Shown here: piece by piece, positions 10,453 to 23,016 of the stretch | Position numbering within the stretch: position 1 is the stretch's first letter | How the letters are laid out: each line of letters opens with the position of its first letter | Notes under the pieces: generated by a model | What the model saw: only the letters and a program-made list of their open reading frames with translations | The model's database searches: none | What the model was told of the DNA's origin: nothing | From: Actinophytocola sp036402745 | GTDB lineage: Bacteria > Actinomycetota > Actinomycetes > Mycobacteriales > Pseudonocardiaceae | Length of the DNA: 39,618 nt | Assembly (NCBI RefSeq): GCF_036402745.1 | Contig: NZ_DASWSJ010000305.1 | Coordinates: forward strand, 1-39,618 | Reading direction: 5' to 3' | Made by a program: the position numbers and the translations under genes

Positions 10453-10629
10453 TCAGTCGTCGTCCTCGTCGTCGCGGGCCAGGTAGGTGGCCAGGCGCTC
10501 GACGGCGGTCTCGAACTCGGGGTTGGCGTCGACGAAGTCACGCATCTTCGCGGCCAGCCAGGCCAGCGTGACCTCGTCGGCGCCGCGCCTCTCCTCGAGC
10601 TCCTCGAGGCCTCGGTCGGTGAAGTACAT
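10453..10629 (-). CDS. DUF6104-like small protein coupled to kgd
   Basis: A 58-aa acidic protein starting MYFTDRGLEELEERRG and ending in a run of Asp/Glu (ARDDEDDD). The pattern, including VTLAWLAAKMRDFVD and ERLATYLAR, matches my memory of the small DUF6104 family found next to kgd/sucA in actinomycetes; its function is unknown. It starts 3 bp after the kgd stop, and the kgd stop region (TGAGGC) could supply the ribosome site, so expression is probably coupled to kgd. It may be an accessory or structural partner of the oxoglutarate complex, but nothing in the sequence proves this. Confidence 0.82.
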   Translation of the reverse strand: MYFTDRGLEELEERRGADEVTLAWLAAKMRDFVDANPEFETAVERLATYLARDDEDDD

Positions 10630-10632
10630 GCC

Positions 10633-14391
<3,759 letters not shown>

Positions 14392-14400
14392 GGCAGGCAC

Positions 14401-14833
14401 TCGCCTCTATCTATCTCGATCTGTTACTGAAACGCTGCTTGTTCAGGCTAGTCCCCCGGCTCAGTCGCGTGTGGCCGACTCAACCGGTGACGGGCAGGTC
14501 ACATGGGGGGTCGATGACGCCGACGCTGGCCCCCCGGTGGAACTGTCGCCAGATACTCGCATCTTCGCCGACCGTACCCGCATCCGGTCCAGACCACGCG
14601 CCCGGGGAAGTGCTCAATGGACCCCGGGCGGTCCCGGATCATCTCGGCGTGTCGACACGGTCGGGGTGGGTTCGGTGGGAGTGGCCCGAGGGGGCCGGTT
14701 CGCTGGGCGGGCGGCCGGGAGCTTTGAACGGTCGTCGGTGGCCGACGCCGGTCGCTGGCGCTCGGCGCGGCGGGGTGAATGGCTGGCGATCGTGGTCGGC
14801 GCCCGCGCCCTCGGCCGGTGGTGGCCGGGTGGG
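14401..14833. other. 433-bp noncoding gap upstream of kgd, with two hairpins
   Basis: No convincing gene is seen. The kgd promoter should lie near the right strand edge: TAGCCT (minus strand, 14450-14445) is a plausible -10, with TCTATCTATCTCGATCT next to the start codon. Two inverted repeats stand out: GGGGGGTC/GGCCCCCC (14505-14512 with 14528-14535), and a perfect 9-bp CGCCCGGGG/CCCCGGGCG (14599-14607 with 14622-14630). The part from 14640 to 14833 is G-rich on the plus strand and may carry the 5' end of nothing more than a spacer; it is the 3' flank of the ABC exporter. Confidence 0.6.
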
Positions 14834-17800
14834 TCAGGCGTGGGTGGGGGCGTCCTCGGTGGGGGTTAGGGGTAGCTCGGTGGTGCCGTGGCGCCACAGG
14901 GTTGCGTAGCGGCCGTCGGCGGCCAGGAGTTCTGTGTGGGTGCCCTCCTCGACTATGCGGCCGCCGTCCAGGACGACTATTCGGTCGGCTCTCGCGGCGG
15001 TGGCCAGGCGGTGCGCGACCACGAACGTGGTGCGGGGCTGGGCCAGCCGCTCACTCGCGGCCAGGACCACCGACTCCGTGGCCGGGTCCAGCGCCGCGGT
15101 CGCCTCGTCGAGCAGCAGCACGTCCGGGCGCACCAGTTCGGCCCTCGCGAGCGCGATCAGCTGGCGCTGCCCCGCCGACAGGCCCTGACCCCGCTCACCC
15201 ACCTGGTGGCGGAAGCCGTCCGAGAGTTCGGCCACCATCGGCAGCGCGCCCACCGACCGCACCGCCGACTCGACCTCCACCCGGGTCGCCTCGCCGTTCC
15301 CGGCGGAGGGGCGGTGCGCGTAGGCCACGTTGCTGGCCACGTCGCCGGTGAACAGGTGCGGCTCCTGCGGCACGACACCCAGCCGCTGGCGGTACTCGGA
15401 CGGGTCGTAGTCGCGCAGGTCCACGCCGTCGATCAGCACCGCGCCGGCCGTGGGGTCGTAGAACCGCGCGATCAGCTTGACCACCGTGGACTTGCCGGCA
15501 CCCGTCGGGCCGACCAGGGCCACCGTCTCGCCCGGGGACACCGACAGGGTGATGTTGTCGAGCGCCGGGGTGTCGGTGCCGGGATACCGGAAGGACACGT
15601 CGACGAGGTCGACCGCGCCCGCGAGCGTGGGCGGGACTGGGCTCGGGTCGGCGGGCGGCTCGACCGAGCTCGGCGTGCGCAGGAGGTCCGCGATGCGGCG
15701 GAGCCCGACCCGCGCCTGCTGGTAGCCGTCGAACACGCCGGACAGCTGCTGCACCGGGGCGAAGAACAGGTTGAGGTACAGCATGAACGCCAGCAGGATC
15801 CCCGGCGTGAGCGCACCCGCGGCCACCCGGCCGGCGCCGACGGCGAGGACCGCGGCCTGGGCCACCCCCGCCAGCAGCGCCACGAACGGGAAGTACGTCG
15901 CCACGTAGCGCTGGGCCCGCAGGCGCGTGCGCCGGTAGGTGTCGCTGCGCTCGGCGAAGACCCGGGCCGAGTGGTCCTCGCGGGTGAACGCCTGCGCGAT
16001 CCGCAGCCCGGACACGTTCTCCTGCAGGTCGGCGTTGACGGCGCTGACCTGCTCGCGTGCCTGCGTGTAGGCCACAGTGGACAGTCGCTGGAAGATGACC
16101 GTCGCGATGATCACGACGGGCAGCACGGTGAGCGCCACCAGCGCCAGGCTCACGTCGGTGACCACCAGCGCCACCGTGATGCCCAGGACCGTGAGCACCG
16201 AGGCCAGCGCGCTGACCAGCCCGGTCTGGAGGAACGTGGACAGCGCGTCGACGTCGGTGGTCATCCGGGTCATGATCCGGCCGGCCATCTCGCGCTCGAA
16301 GTAGTCGAGCCCCAGCCGCTGCAGGTGGGCATAGCTCCGCACCCGCAGCAGGTACAGCAGCCGCTCGCCGACCCGCGCGGTGAGCACGGTGGTGGCGGCC
16401 GTCTCGGCGAACACGAAGGACACCAGCACCGCGGCGATGGCCGTGACCACCCACAGCGCCGTGGTGTTGCCGGTGACCACGCCGGAGTCGACGCCCTCGC
16501 GCACGAGCGACGGCAACGCGATGGTGAGCATCGAGTCGAAGATGACCAGCGACGCGACGAGCACCAGCATCCAGCGCACCGGCCGCAGCAGCCTGCGCAG
16601 CCGGAACCCGGGGTCGGGCGCGGTGGGGTCCTCGCCGTCGAGCCTGGGCTCCTCGGTGGCCGGCGGCAGCGCGGCGACCCGGTCGAGCAGCTCCGGCGTG
16701 GGCGGCGTGCCGGACAGCGCACCCGTCATCGCACCGCGGCCACCCATGCCGCCGCCCCGCGCACCCCCGCCGCCCGGCGGGCCGATGCGGGCGTCGACGG
16801 CCCGGGTCGACGAGGTGGGTGCCTCCTCGAGCGTGTCCGGCCACAGCGCGGGCGTCCAGCCGTCCGGGCCCGGCGCGAGGTCGGCCACCCGGGTGGGGTC
16901 CTCGATGGCCTCGCCCGGCCCGGCCAGCAGCGCGCGGTAGAGCTCGCAGCGCTCGACCAGCTCCTCGTGCGTGCCCGTGTCGACCACCCGGCCGCGGTCG
17001 AGCACCGCGATGCGGTCGGCCAGCGCCAGCGTGGACCGGCGGTGCGCGATGAGCAGCGTGGTGCGGTCGCGGGTGACCGCGCGCAGCGTGTCGTGGATGG
17101 CCGCCTCGGTGGCCGTGTCGACCGCCGACGTGGCGTCGTCGAGCACCAGCACCCGCGGGTCGGACAGCAGCGCCCGGGCCAGCGCGACCCGCTGCCGTTG
17201 CCCGCCGGACAACGTGAGCCCGCGCTCGCCCACGACGGTGTCGTACCCGTCGGGCAGCGCCGCGATGAACCCGTCGGCCTGCGCGGCCCGCGCGGCCGCC
17301 TGCACCTCGTCGCCGGTGGCGTCCGGCCGGCCGTAGGCGATGTTGGCGTGGACCGTGTCCGAGAACAGGAACGCCTCCTCGAACACCACCCCGACCGTGC
17401 CGCGCAGCGACGCCAGCCGCAGCCGGCGGATGTCGACCCCGGCCACCGTGATGGCGCCCTCGTGGACGTCGTAGAACCGGGGTAAGAGCAGCGACACCGT
17501 CGACTTGCCGGAGCCCGCGGTGCCGACCAGGGCCAGCGTCTCGCCCGGCCGCACGGACAGCGAGATGTCGTCGAGCACCGGCTCGCTGCGGGTGTAGCCG
17601 AACGTGACGCCGTCGAGCCGCACGTCGACCGGACCGGCCGGCACGTCGACCGCGTCCGGCGCGTCGGTGACCGTGGGGTGGGAGTCGATGAGCTCGTAGA
17701 CCCGCTCCACACCAGCGCGCGCCAGCTGCACGTTGACCAGCAGGCCCGACAGCAGCCGGGTGGGGCCGACGAGGTTGGCGACGTAGCTGGCGAACGCCAG

Positions 17801-18634
17801 GAACGTGCCCAGCGTGACCTGCCCGTTCAGCGCCATGAACCCGCCGAGCGCGAGCACCGCGACCTGCCCCACGCTGGGCATCGCGACCAGCGTGGCCGCG
17901 GGCCGCGAGGTGAGCACGGCCGTGCGCATCCGCTCGCCGAAGAGCTGCCGGGCGGCCTTGTCGAGCCGGCGGATCTCCCGGGACTCCTGGCCGAAGCCCT
18001 TGACGACCCGCACGCCAGTGACCGTCTCCTCGACATGCTGGGCGAGGTCGGCGGCCCGCTGCTGGGCCGACCACGACGCGGGGAACAGCACCTGCCTGCT
18101 GCGCACCGCCACGACCGCGACAACCGGCGTGATGACCAGCGAGATGATCGTGAGCATCGGGGACAGCCACAGCATCGCGCCCAGCGCGGCCACCGCGAAC
18201 ACCACCGTGCCGATCGACAGCGGCACCATCATCAGCAGGCCCTGCACCAGCTGCAGATCGGTGATGGACCGGGACACCACCTGGCCGGTCCGCAGCGCGT
18301 CCTGCTTGGCCCCGTCGAGCCGCTGCACCGCGCCGAACACCTGCTGGCGCAGGTCGTGCTGCACGTCGAGCGCCAGCCGGCCACCCAGGTAGCGCCGCAC
18401 GAAGGCAGTGACGAAGGTGGACAGCTCCATCAGCAGCAGCGCGACGACGAGCCACCCCAGCCGCGCGGTGCTGCCGGCCACCGCGTCGTCGACGACGACC
18501 TTGACCAGCAGCGGGCCGGCGGCCTGGAAGCCCACACCGATGACCGACGAGACGATGGACAGCACGACCAGCCGGCGATGCCGCCAGCAGGCAGCGAAGA
18601 GCCGGCGGACCCAGCCGGGGGAGTTTTCGACCAC
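14834..18634 (-). CDS. Fused ABC exporter with two TMD-NBD halves
   Basis: A 1266-aa membrane exporter joining two half-transporters: TMD1 (about 20-310), NBD1, linker, TMD2 (about 640-900), NBD2. NBD1 has Walker A VGTAGSGKST (near 373), LSGGQRQRVALAR (near 474) and Walker B VLVLDDATSAVD (near 496), where Asp replaces the catalytic Glu. NBD2 has VGPTGAGKST (near 1043), altered signature LSAGQRQ (near 1151) and canonical LLLDEATAALD (near 1174). This is the asymmetric pattern of heterodimeric exporters: one degenerate and one active ATP site. Architecture resembles mycobacterial Rv0194-type drug/lipid exporters; substrate unknown. GTG 18634 (MVENSPGW) is preferred because the longer frame to 18709 runs through a hairpin. 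The linker is Gly/Ala/Pro rich. Confidence 0.92.
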   Translation of the reverse strand: MVENSPGWVRRLFAACWRHRRLVVLSIVSSVIGVGFQAAGPLLVKVVVDDAVAGSTARLGWLVVALLLMELSTFVTAFVRRYLGGRLALDVQHDLRQQVFGAVQRLDGAKQDALRTGQVVSRSITDLQLVQGLLMMVPLSIGTVVFAVAALGAMLWLSPMLTIISLVITPVVAVVAVRSRQVLFPASWSAQQRAADLAQHVEETVTGVRVVKGFGQESREIRRLDKAARQLFGERMRTAVLTSRPAATLVAMPSVGQVAVLALGGFMALNGQVTLGTFLAFASYVANLVGPTRLLSGLLVNVQLARAGVERVYELIDSHPTVTDAPDAVDVPAGPVDVRLDGVTFGYTRSEPVLDDISLSVRPGETLALVGTAGSGKSTVSLLLPRFYDVHEGAITVAGVDIRRLRLASLRGTVGVVFEEAFLFSDTVHANIAYGRPDATGDEVQAAARAAQADGFIAALPDGYDTVVGERGLTLSGGQRQRVALARALLSDPRVLVLDDATSAVDTATEAAIHDTLRAVTRDRTTLLIAHRRSTLALADRIAVLDRGRVVDTGTHEELVERCELYRALLAGPGEAIEDPTRVADLAPGPDGWTPALWPDTLEEAPTSSTRAVDARIGPPGGGGARGGGMGGRGAMTGALSGTPPTPELLDRVAALPPATEEPRLDGEDPTAPDPGFRLRRLLRPVRWMLVLVASLVIFDSMLTIALPSLVREGVDSGVVTGNTTALWVVTAIAAVLVSFVFAETAATTVLTARVGERLLYLLRVRSYAHLQRLGLDYFEREMAGRIMTRMTTDVDALSTFLQTGLVSALASVLTVLGITVALVVTDVSLALVALTVLPVVIIATVIFQRLSTVAYTQAREQVSAVNADLQENVSGLRIAQAFTREDHSARVFAERSDTYRRTRLRAQRYVATYFPFVALLAGVAQAAVLAVGAGRVAAGALTPGILLAFMLYLNLFFAPVQQLSGVFDGYQQARVGLRRIADLLRTPSSVEPPADPSPVPPTLAGAVDLVDVSFRYPGTDTPALDNITLSVSPGETVALVGPTGAGKSTVVKLIARFYDPTAGAVLIDGVDLRDYDPSEYRQRLGVVPQEPHLFTGDVASNVAYAHRPSAGNGEATRVEVESAVRSVGALPMVAELSDGFRHQVGERGQGLSAGQRQLIALARAELVRPDVLLLDEATAALDPATESVVLAASERLAQPRTTFVVAHRLATAARADRIVVLDGGRIVEEGTHTELLAADGRYATLWRHGTTELPLTPTEDAPTHA

Positions 18635-18688
18635 GAGACCCAGGTTAGGACGCCCCACCGACAACCCGGTCGCCCCCGGATGCGCGAA

Positions 18689-18725
18689 CGGCGCCTTCCG
18701 GGCGATCAAGGCCCGGAAAGCGCCG
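18689..18725. terminator. Hairpin between ABC-2 permease and ABC exporter genes
   Basis: Arms 18689-18703 and 18711-18725 form a 15-bp stem with one C-A mismatch and the loop GATCAAG. It lies 20 bp beyond the permease stop on the minus strand and fits a terminator for the MFS/ATPase/permease transcript. It also marks this stretch as noncoding, which helps choose the exporter start. Confidence 0.75.
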
Positions 18726-18744
18726 CTCGTGGTGGTGGCCTACG

Positions 18745-19650
18745 TCACGTGATGTCGCGGGTGCGGTTCCGCAGGATCCCGAGGAAGAAGAAGATCGCGG
18801 TCCAGGCCAGGAAGATCAGGCCGCTGATCCACAGCGTGAGCGCGCCCGGCGCGCCGGCGATCGCGCGCACGACCTCCTCGAAGCCCTCCTGGTCGGACTG
18901 GCTCACCACGCCGCCACCGACGTTCAGGATCAGGTCCTGCACCTGGCTGAACAGCACCTGGCTGGCCGTGGAGCCGGTGAGCCCGTTGGCCGAGCCGTTG
19001 GGCAGGAACCCGGCCAGGTAGGAGCCGTTGCTGAGGCCGGTCATCACGATGTCGCCGATGGGACCGACGATCAGCGAGTAGATCAGCAGCAGCACCAGGG
19101 CGCCGACCGGCGAGCCGAGCAGCGCCCCGACACCCAGGCCGAGCAGCGTCCACAGCAGGCAGCCGAGGATGCCGGACAGCGCGATCATGAACCAGGCGCC
19201 GCCCGAGGGCAGGTAGTTCGAGCCGGAGCCGATGACCGTGCCGAGGCTCGCGCCGATCGCGATCAGGACGCCGAAGATCAGGCCCCACGCGACATACGTG
19301 ATCGCCTTGGCCGACAGCAGCGCGCCGCGGTTCGGCGCGGTCAGGAAGCTCGTCGTGATCGTCTTCCGGCTGATCTCGCTGGCCAGCGCGAGCGCGCCGA
19401 AGATCATCGGGAAGATGGTGGCGATGTTCATGCTGCGGGTCAGCGCGATCGCCGACCAGGACAGGTCGTCGATGGAGATGTTGAACTGGGTGAGGATGGC
19501 CTCGTCGGCGACGTCGTCGACGATGTTGGTGGTCAGCGCCGACACGCCCCACGCCCACGCGAGCGCCAGGATGAACGCGGGAATCATCATGGCCCACCAC
19601 ATCTTGGTGGTGAGGATCTTGCGGAACTCCGCCTTGATCAGCCGGCCCAT
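18745..19650 (-). CDS. ABC-2 type transporter permease
   Basis: A 301-aa integral membrane protein with about six hydrophobic segments, an N-terminal amphipathic stretch MGRLIKAEFRKILTTKMWW typical of ABC-2 permeases, and the conserved SEISRKTITTSFL segment after the second membrane span. It should be the channel partner of the ATPase encoded just upstream: the ATPase stop and this start share one base (TGATG). The substrate is unknown; such pairs often export lipids, antibiotics or peptides. The C terminus is cytoplasmic and basic (RNRTRDIT). Confidence 0.9.
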   Translation of the reverse strand: MGRLIKAEFRKILTTKMWWAMMIPAFILALAWAWGVSALTTNIVDDVADEAILTQFNISIDDLSWSAIALTRSMNIATIFPMIFGALALASEISRKTITTSFLTAPNRGALLSAKAITYVAWGLIFGVLIAIGASLGTVIGSGSNYLPSGGAWFMIALSGILGCLLWTLLGLGVGALLGSPVGALVLLLIYSLIVGPIGDIVMTGLSNGSYLAGFLPNGSANGLTGSTASQVLFSQVQDLILNVGGGVVSQSDQEGFEEVVRAIAGAPGALTLWISGLIFLAWTAIFFFLGILRNRTRDIT

Positions 19651-21032
19651 CAGCCGTTACCTCCGAATCCGCCGCCCTGGCCGGGCTGCTGGTAGCCCGG
19701 CGGAGGGGTCTGTTCCTGCTGTGCCGGCTCCTGTTGCTGCTGCGGCGGGGCCTGCTGGGGCGGCGCCTGCTGCGGGACCGGCTGCGGCGCGACCTGCTGC
19801 GGCCCGCTCGGTGGACCCCAGCCATCCGGTGGGGTGTTCGGTGGCGGTCCCCAGCCGCCGGGCGGGGTGCCCTGCTGCGGCGCGTAACCGGGCTGCTGCT
19901 GGTACTGCGCCGGCTGCTGGGGCGGGTAGCCCTGCGGCTGCGGCGGGTACCCGGACTGCTGCCCCGGCTGGTACTGCTGCTGGTACTGAGCGGGCTGCTG
20001 CTGCTGGTACTGCGCCGGCTGCTGCTGGTACTGCTGCGGGACCGGCTGTGCGTAGCCGCCGGGCGGCGTGCCGAAGCCGCCGGGCGGCACCTGCGGCAGC
20101 TGGCCCTGCGGGACCTGGCCGGGCGCGGCGTACTGGCCGCTGGTGAGCCGGAAGAACAGCTGCTCGAGGTCGGCCTTCTCCTCCTGCACCCCGTACAGCG
20201 CGACGCCGGCCTTCGCGGCCACGTCGCCGATCTGCTGGACGGTGGCGCCGACGACCGCGATCTTGCCGTCGGGCATCGGCTGGATGTTGCCGATCTCGGC
20301 GCCCCGCAGCGCGTCGGCCAGCGCGGCCGGGTCTGCCGGCTGCACGATCACCCGGCTCTGCTGGGACTTCCGCAGCTCGTCGAGCATGCCGTAGTACATC
20401 GTCTGGCCGCGGCTGATGATCACGACCTGGTCGATGGTCTGCTCGACCTCCGCCAGCAGGTGGCTGGAGATCAGCACCGTGCGGCCGCTGCTGGCGAACG
20501 CCTTGAGGAACGTGCGCAGCCAGGCGATGCCCTCGGGGTCGAGGCCGTTGGCCGGCTCGTCGAGCACCAGCACCTGCGGGTCGCCGAGCAGCGCCGTGGC
20601 CAGGGCCAGCCGCTGCTTCATGCCGAGCGAGAACCCGCCCGCGCCGCGGTCGCCGGCCGAGCCGAGGCCGACGAGGTTGAGCACCTCGTCCGCGCGCTTG
20701 TCCGGCACGCCCATCGCCGCCGCGTAGACCCGCAGGTGGTTGCGGGCGGTGCGGGACGGGTGGAAGCCCTGGGCCTCCAGCACCGCGCCGACCACCCGGG
20801 CGGGGTTGCCGAGCTGGTGGAACGGCTGGCCGTTGATCGTGGTGAAGCCGTTGGTGGGGGTGACGAGGCCGAGCAGCATGCGCAGCGTCGTGGTCTTGCC
20901 GGCGCCGTTCGGGCCGAGGAAGCCCGTCACGGAGCCCGGCTCGACCTGGAAGCTCAGGTTCTGCACCGCCGCGACCTGGCCGAAGTTCTTACTGAGGTTC
21001 TGCACCACGATGCGGCCGCTACCGTCCTGCAC
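19650..21032 (-). CDS. ABC transporter ATP-binding protein with Gln/Pro-rich C-terminal tail
   Basis: A 460-aa protein. Residues 1-300 form a normal DrrA/CcmA-like ATPase: Walker A GPNGAGKTTT, signature FSLGMKQRLALA, Walker B VLVLDEPANGLDPEG and H-loop ISSHLLAEVE. From about 300 to the end is a low-complexity tail dominated by Gln, Pro, Gly and Tyr, with repeated PAQYQQQ, GYPPQ and PPGGWGPP-type units. The domain is about 300 aa in most relatives, so the tail is an addition, predicted disordered. GTG 21032 is chosen because GGAGG precedes it by 5 nt. It sits 49 bp after the MFS gene and overlaps the permease by one base, so the ATPase and permease form one transporter. Confidence 0.9.
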   Translation of the reverse strand: MQDGSGRIVVQNLSKNFGQVAAVQNLSFQVEPGSVTGFLGPNGAGKTTTLRMLLGLVTPTNGFTTINGQPFHQLGNPARVVGAVLEAQGFHPSRTARNHLRVYAAAMGVPDKRADEVLNLVGLGSAGDRGAGGFSLGMKQRLALATALLGDPQVLVLDEPANGLDPEGIAWLRTFLKAFASSGRTVLISSHLLAEVEQTIDQVVIISRGQTMYYGMLDELRKSQQSRVIVQPADPAALADALRGAEIGNIQPMPDGKIAVVGATVQQIGDVAAKAGVALYGVQEEKADLEQLFFRLTSGQYAAPGQVPQGQLPQVPPGGFGTPPGGYAQPVPQQYQQQPAQYQQQQPAQYQQQYQPGQQSGYPPQPQGYPPQQPAQYQQQPGYAPQQGTPPGGWGPPPNTPPDGWGPPSGPQQVAPQPVPQQAPPQQAPPQQQQEPAQQEQTPPPGYQQPGQGGGFGGNG

Positions 21033-21081
21033 GGGGCCCTCCTGCCTGCCGAGTTGTGCCGGACATCTTGCCGCATGGCCA

Positions 21082-22458
21082 TCAGCCCGTGGGGCGGACC
21101 GCACCGGTTGGTGAGGAGTTCACCCCGTGTTGGGCGGTTCGGCGGTTGACGCCGCGGGCCGCGAGAGCGAGTCCCGCGGCCGCGGCGACGGTCGTGACCA
21201 GGAACGCGGCCCGGAACGCGGCCCCGTCCGGGGCCGGGCCGAGCACCAGCGTCAGCACGGCGACGGTGACGCCGGCGGACAGGTACTGGGACGTCGTGAG
21301 CAGCGCGCCCGCGGTGCCCTGGTAGCCGGCCGGCACGTCCTGGGTGCCGATGATGAACATGGCCGTGTAGATGACGCCGTGCCCGAAGCCGCTCAGCAGC
21401 AGGCCCGGCAGCAGGTCCGCGGCGTAGGAGTCGCCGTGCAGGGCCAGCGAGAGCCAGAGCAGGCCCGCGGTGGCGGCGGCGAACCCGGCGGCGAGGACGA
21501 CGGCCGGGTGCTGGGTGCGCACCGCCCTGCCGGCGGCCGCGTTGCCGGCGGTCACCAGTACGGCGAGCGGCACGAAGGCCAGGCCGGCCTGGAGCGCGTC
21601 GTAGCCCTTCATGCTCTGGAGCAGCAGCGTGAGCAGGTAGAACTCGGAGCCGACGCTGGCCATGTAGAGGGCCGTCGCGACCGCGCCCGCACGCAGCGAG
21701 CGGATCCGGCGCAGGGCCGGCTCGATCAGCGGTGCGCGGCGCTCGTTGCCGAGGAACGCGCCGAACAGCGCCACTGCCAGGACGAGGCTGACCAGCGTCG
21801 GGGTCGCGTGCCAGCCCTGGTCGGCGCCGAGGGTGAGGCCGAGCACGAGGGTGAGGACGGTGCCCGTGCCGAGGACGGCCGCCCGGAGCGGGATGCGGTC
21901 GGCCGTGGTGGTGCCGCTCGCCGTGACGGCGAGGGCCGCGCCGAGCGCGCAGAGGAGGGTGAGCGGGACGTTGATGACGAAGGTGAGGCGCCAGGAGGCC
22001 GTGGTCAGGACGCCGCCGAGCACCGCGCCCGCGGCCAGGCCGGCCGCGCCGACCCCGCCCCATACGGCGAGCGCGCGGCTGCGGGCCGGGCCGGCGGGGA
22101 AGGTGGTGCCGATGAGCCCGATGATCGCCGGCTGCAGCAGCGCCGCGCCGAGGCCCTGGGCGCCGCGGGCCGCGAGGAGGACGGTCCCGTCGCCGGCCGC
22201 CCCGCCCACCGCGCTCGCCGCCCCGAAGAACACGATGGCCCCGACGAACAGGCGTTTCGCGCCGACCCGGTCGGTGAGCCGCCCGCCGACGACGAGGAAG
22301 CCGGCGAAGAGGACCGCGTAGGCGCTGACGATCCACTGCGCGAGCGACGGCTCGAGGTCGAGGTCGGCCGCGACGCTCGGCAGGGCGATGTAGATGATCG
22401 AGTAGTCGAGGGCGATGAGGAACTGCGCGAGCGAGAGCACGGCCAGGGTGGGTCTCAT
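21082..22458 (-). CDS. MFS drug exporter (DHA2/EmrB-QacA type)
   Basis: A 458-aa transporter with about 14 hydrophobic segments, the DHA2 layout. The N terminus carries LDYSIIYIALPSVAADL, the usual first-helix motif (D at the place of the key Asp), followed by GGRLTDRVGAKRLFV, the loop 2-3 motif. It likely exports a toxic or signalling small molecule by proton antiport. The ATG at 22458 is favoured: the frame open to 22482 would start inside the MerR operator. A -10-like TATGGG ends just before this ATG, suggesting a leaderless mRNA. It is divergent from merR, hence probably its target. Confidence 0.88.
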   Translation of the reverse strand: MRPTLAVLSLAQFLIALDYSIIYIALPSVAADLDLEPSLAQWIVSAYAVLFAGFLVVGGRLTDRVGAKRLFVGAIVFFGAASAVGGAAGDGTVLLAARGAQGLGAALLQPAIIGLIGTTFPAGPARSRALAVWGGVGAAGLAAGAVLGGVLTTASWRLTFVINVPLTLLCALGAALAVTASGTTTADRIPLRAAVLGTGTVLTLVLGLTLGADQGWHATPTLVSLVLAVALFGAFLGNERRAPLIEPALRRIRSLRAGAVATALYMASVGSEFYLLTLLLQSMKGYDALQAGLAFVPLAVLVTAGNAAAGRAVRTQHPAVVLAAGFAAATAGLLWLSLALHGDSYAADLLPGLLLSGFGHGVIYTAMFIIGTQDVPAGYQGTAGALLTTSQYLSAGVTVAVLTLVLGPAPDGAAFRAAFLVTTVAAAAGLALAARGVNRRTAQHGVNSSPTGAVRPTG

Positions 22459-22461
22459 GCG

Positions 22462-22491
22462 CCCATACTCGAACGTTGACACTAGTGTGAA
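22462..22491 (-). promoter_or_regulatory. MerR operator overlapping the MFS promoter
   Basis: TTGACACTAGTGTGAA (22476-22491) contains the perfect palindrome ACACTAGTGT. Read on the minus strand, TTCACA (22491-22486) and TATGGG (22467-22462) are separated by 18 bp, giving a promoter with a slightly long spacer for the MFS gene. MerR-family activators act on such long-spacer promoters. Position between divergent merR and MFS genes supports the assignment. Confidence 0.65.
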
Positions 22492-22511
22492 GGAAAGCGT
22501 GGGAGGCGGTC

Positions 22512-22874
22512 GTGCGCATCGGGGAGCTGGCTTCGGAGACCGGGGTGGCGACCCGGTTGTTGCGGTACTACGAGGAGCAAGGCCTGCTCAGCCCGTCCCG
22601 AGGCGCGAACGGGTACCGGGACTACGACGAGCTGCTGGTGGGCAGGGTCACCCAGATCCGGGGGCTGCTCGACGCGGGCGTGCCGACCCGGATCATCCGC
22701 GAGATCCTGCCGTGCCTGGACAATCCGTGCTCGATCCACGTGGCGGACGCGACCCCGGAGCTGATCGCGGACCTGGAACGGCACCGGGAGCAGATAGCCG
22801 CCAAGATCCAGTGCCTGGCCCGCAACCGCGACGCGATCAGCACCTACCTGGAGGCGGTCCGCAACCACGCCTGA
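22512..22874 (+). CDS. MerR-family transcriptional regulator
   Basis: A 120-aa regulator. The winged-helix DNA-binding region is plain: MRIGELASETGVATRLLRYY followed by EEQGLLSPSRGANGYRDY. A coiled-coil dimerisation helix follows (about 80-112), with two cysteines (C73 and C78 region, LPCLDNPCS) that could sense a thiol-reactive or metal ligand, although they are not conserved sensors known to me. GTG 22512 is preceded by GGGAGG at 5 nt. It is divergent from the MFS exporter and shares the palindrome at 22476-22491, so it likely activates the exporter and controls itself. Confidence 0.9.
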   Translation: MRIGELASETGVATRLLRYYEEQGLLSPSRGANGYRDYDELLVGRVTQIRGLLDAGVPTRIIREILPCLDNPCSIHVADATPELIADLERHREQIAAKIQCLARNRDAISTYLEAVRNHA

Positions 22875-23016
22875 CGACTCGGGTTCATGGGTTTGGGAGC
22901 GCGGCCGATGCGGCGGGGGCTGGTGCTGCGCGGGCCGGAGGGGCAGCGGCGGTGCGCTTCCCATCGGCGGCCGGTAGTGCGGTGGGGATGGCGGCCGGTG
23001 AGTAGCCCGGCCTCGG

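Noticed and set aside
14471..14869. Small open frames in the kgd upstream gap
   Set aside because: Composition like random high-GC DNA, running over hairpins; no family resemblance.
18635..18709. Longer N terminus for the ABC exporter
   Set aside because: It would translate a terminator-like hairpin; the GTG at 18634 gives the expected N terminus.
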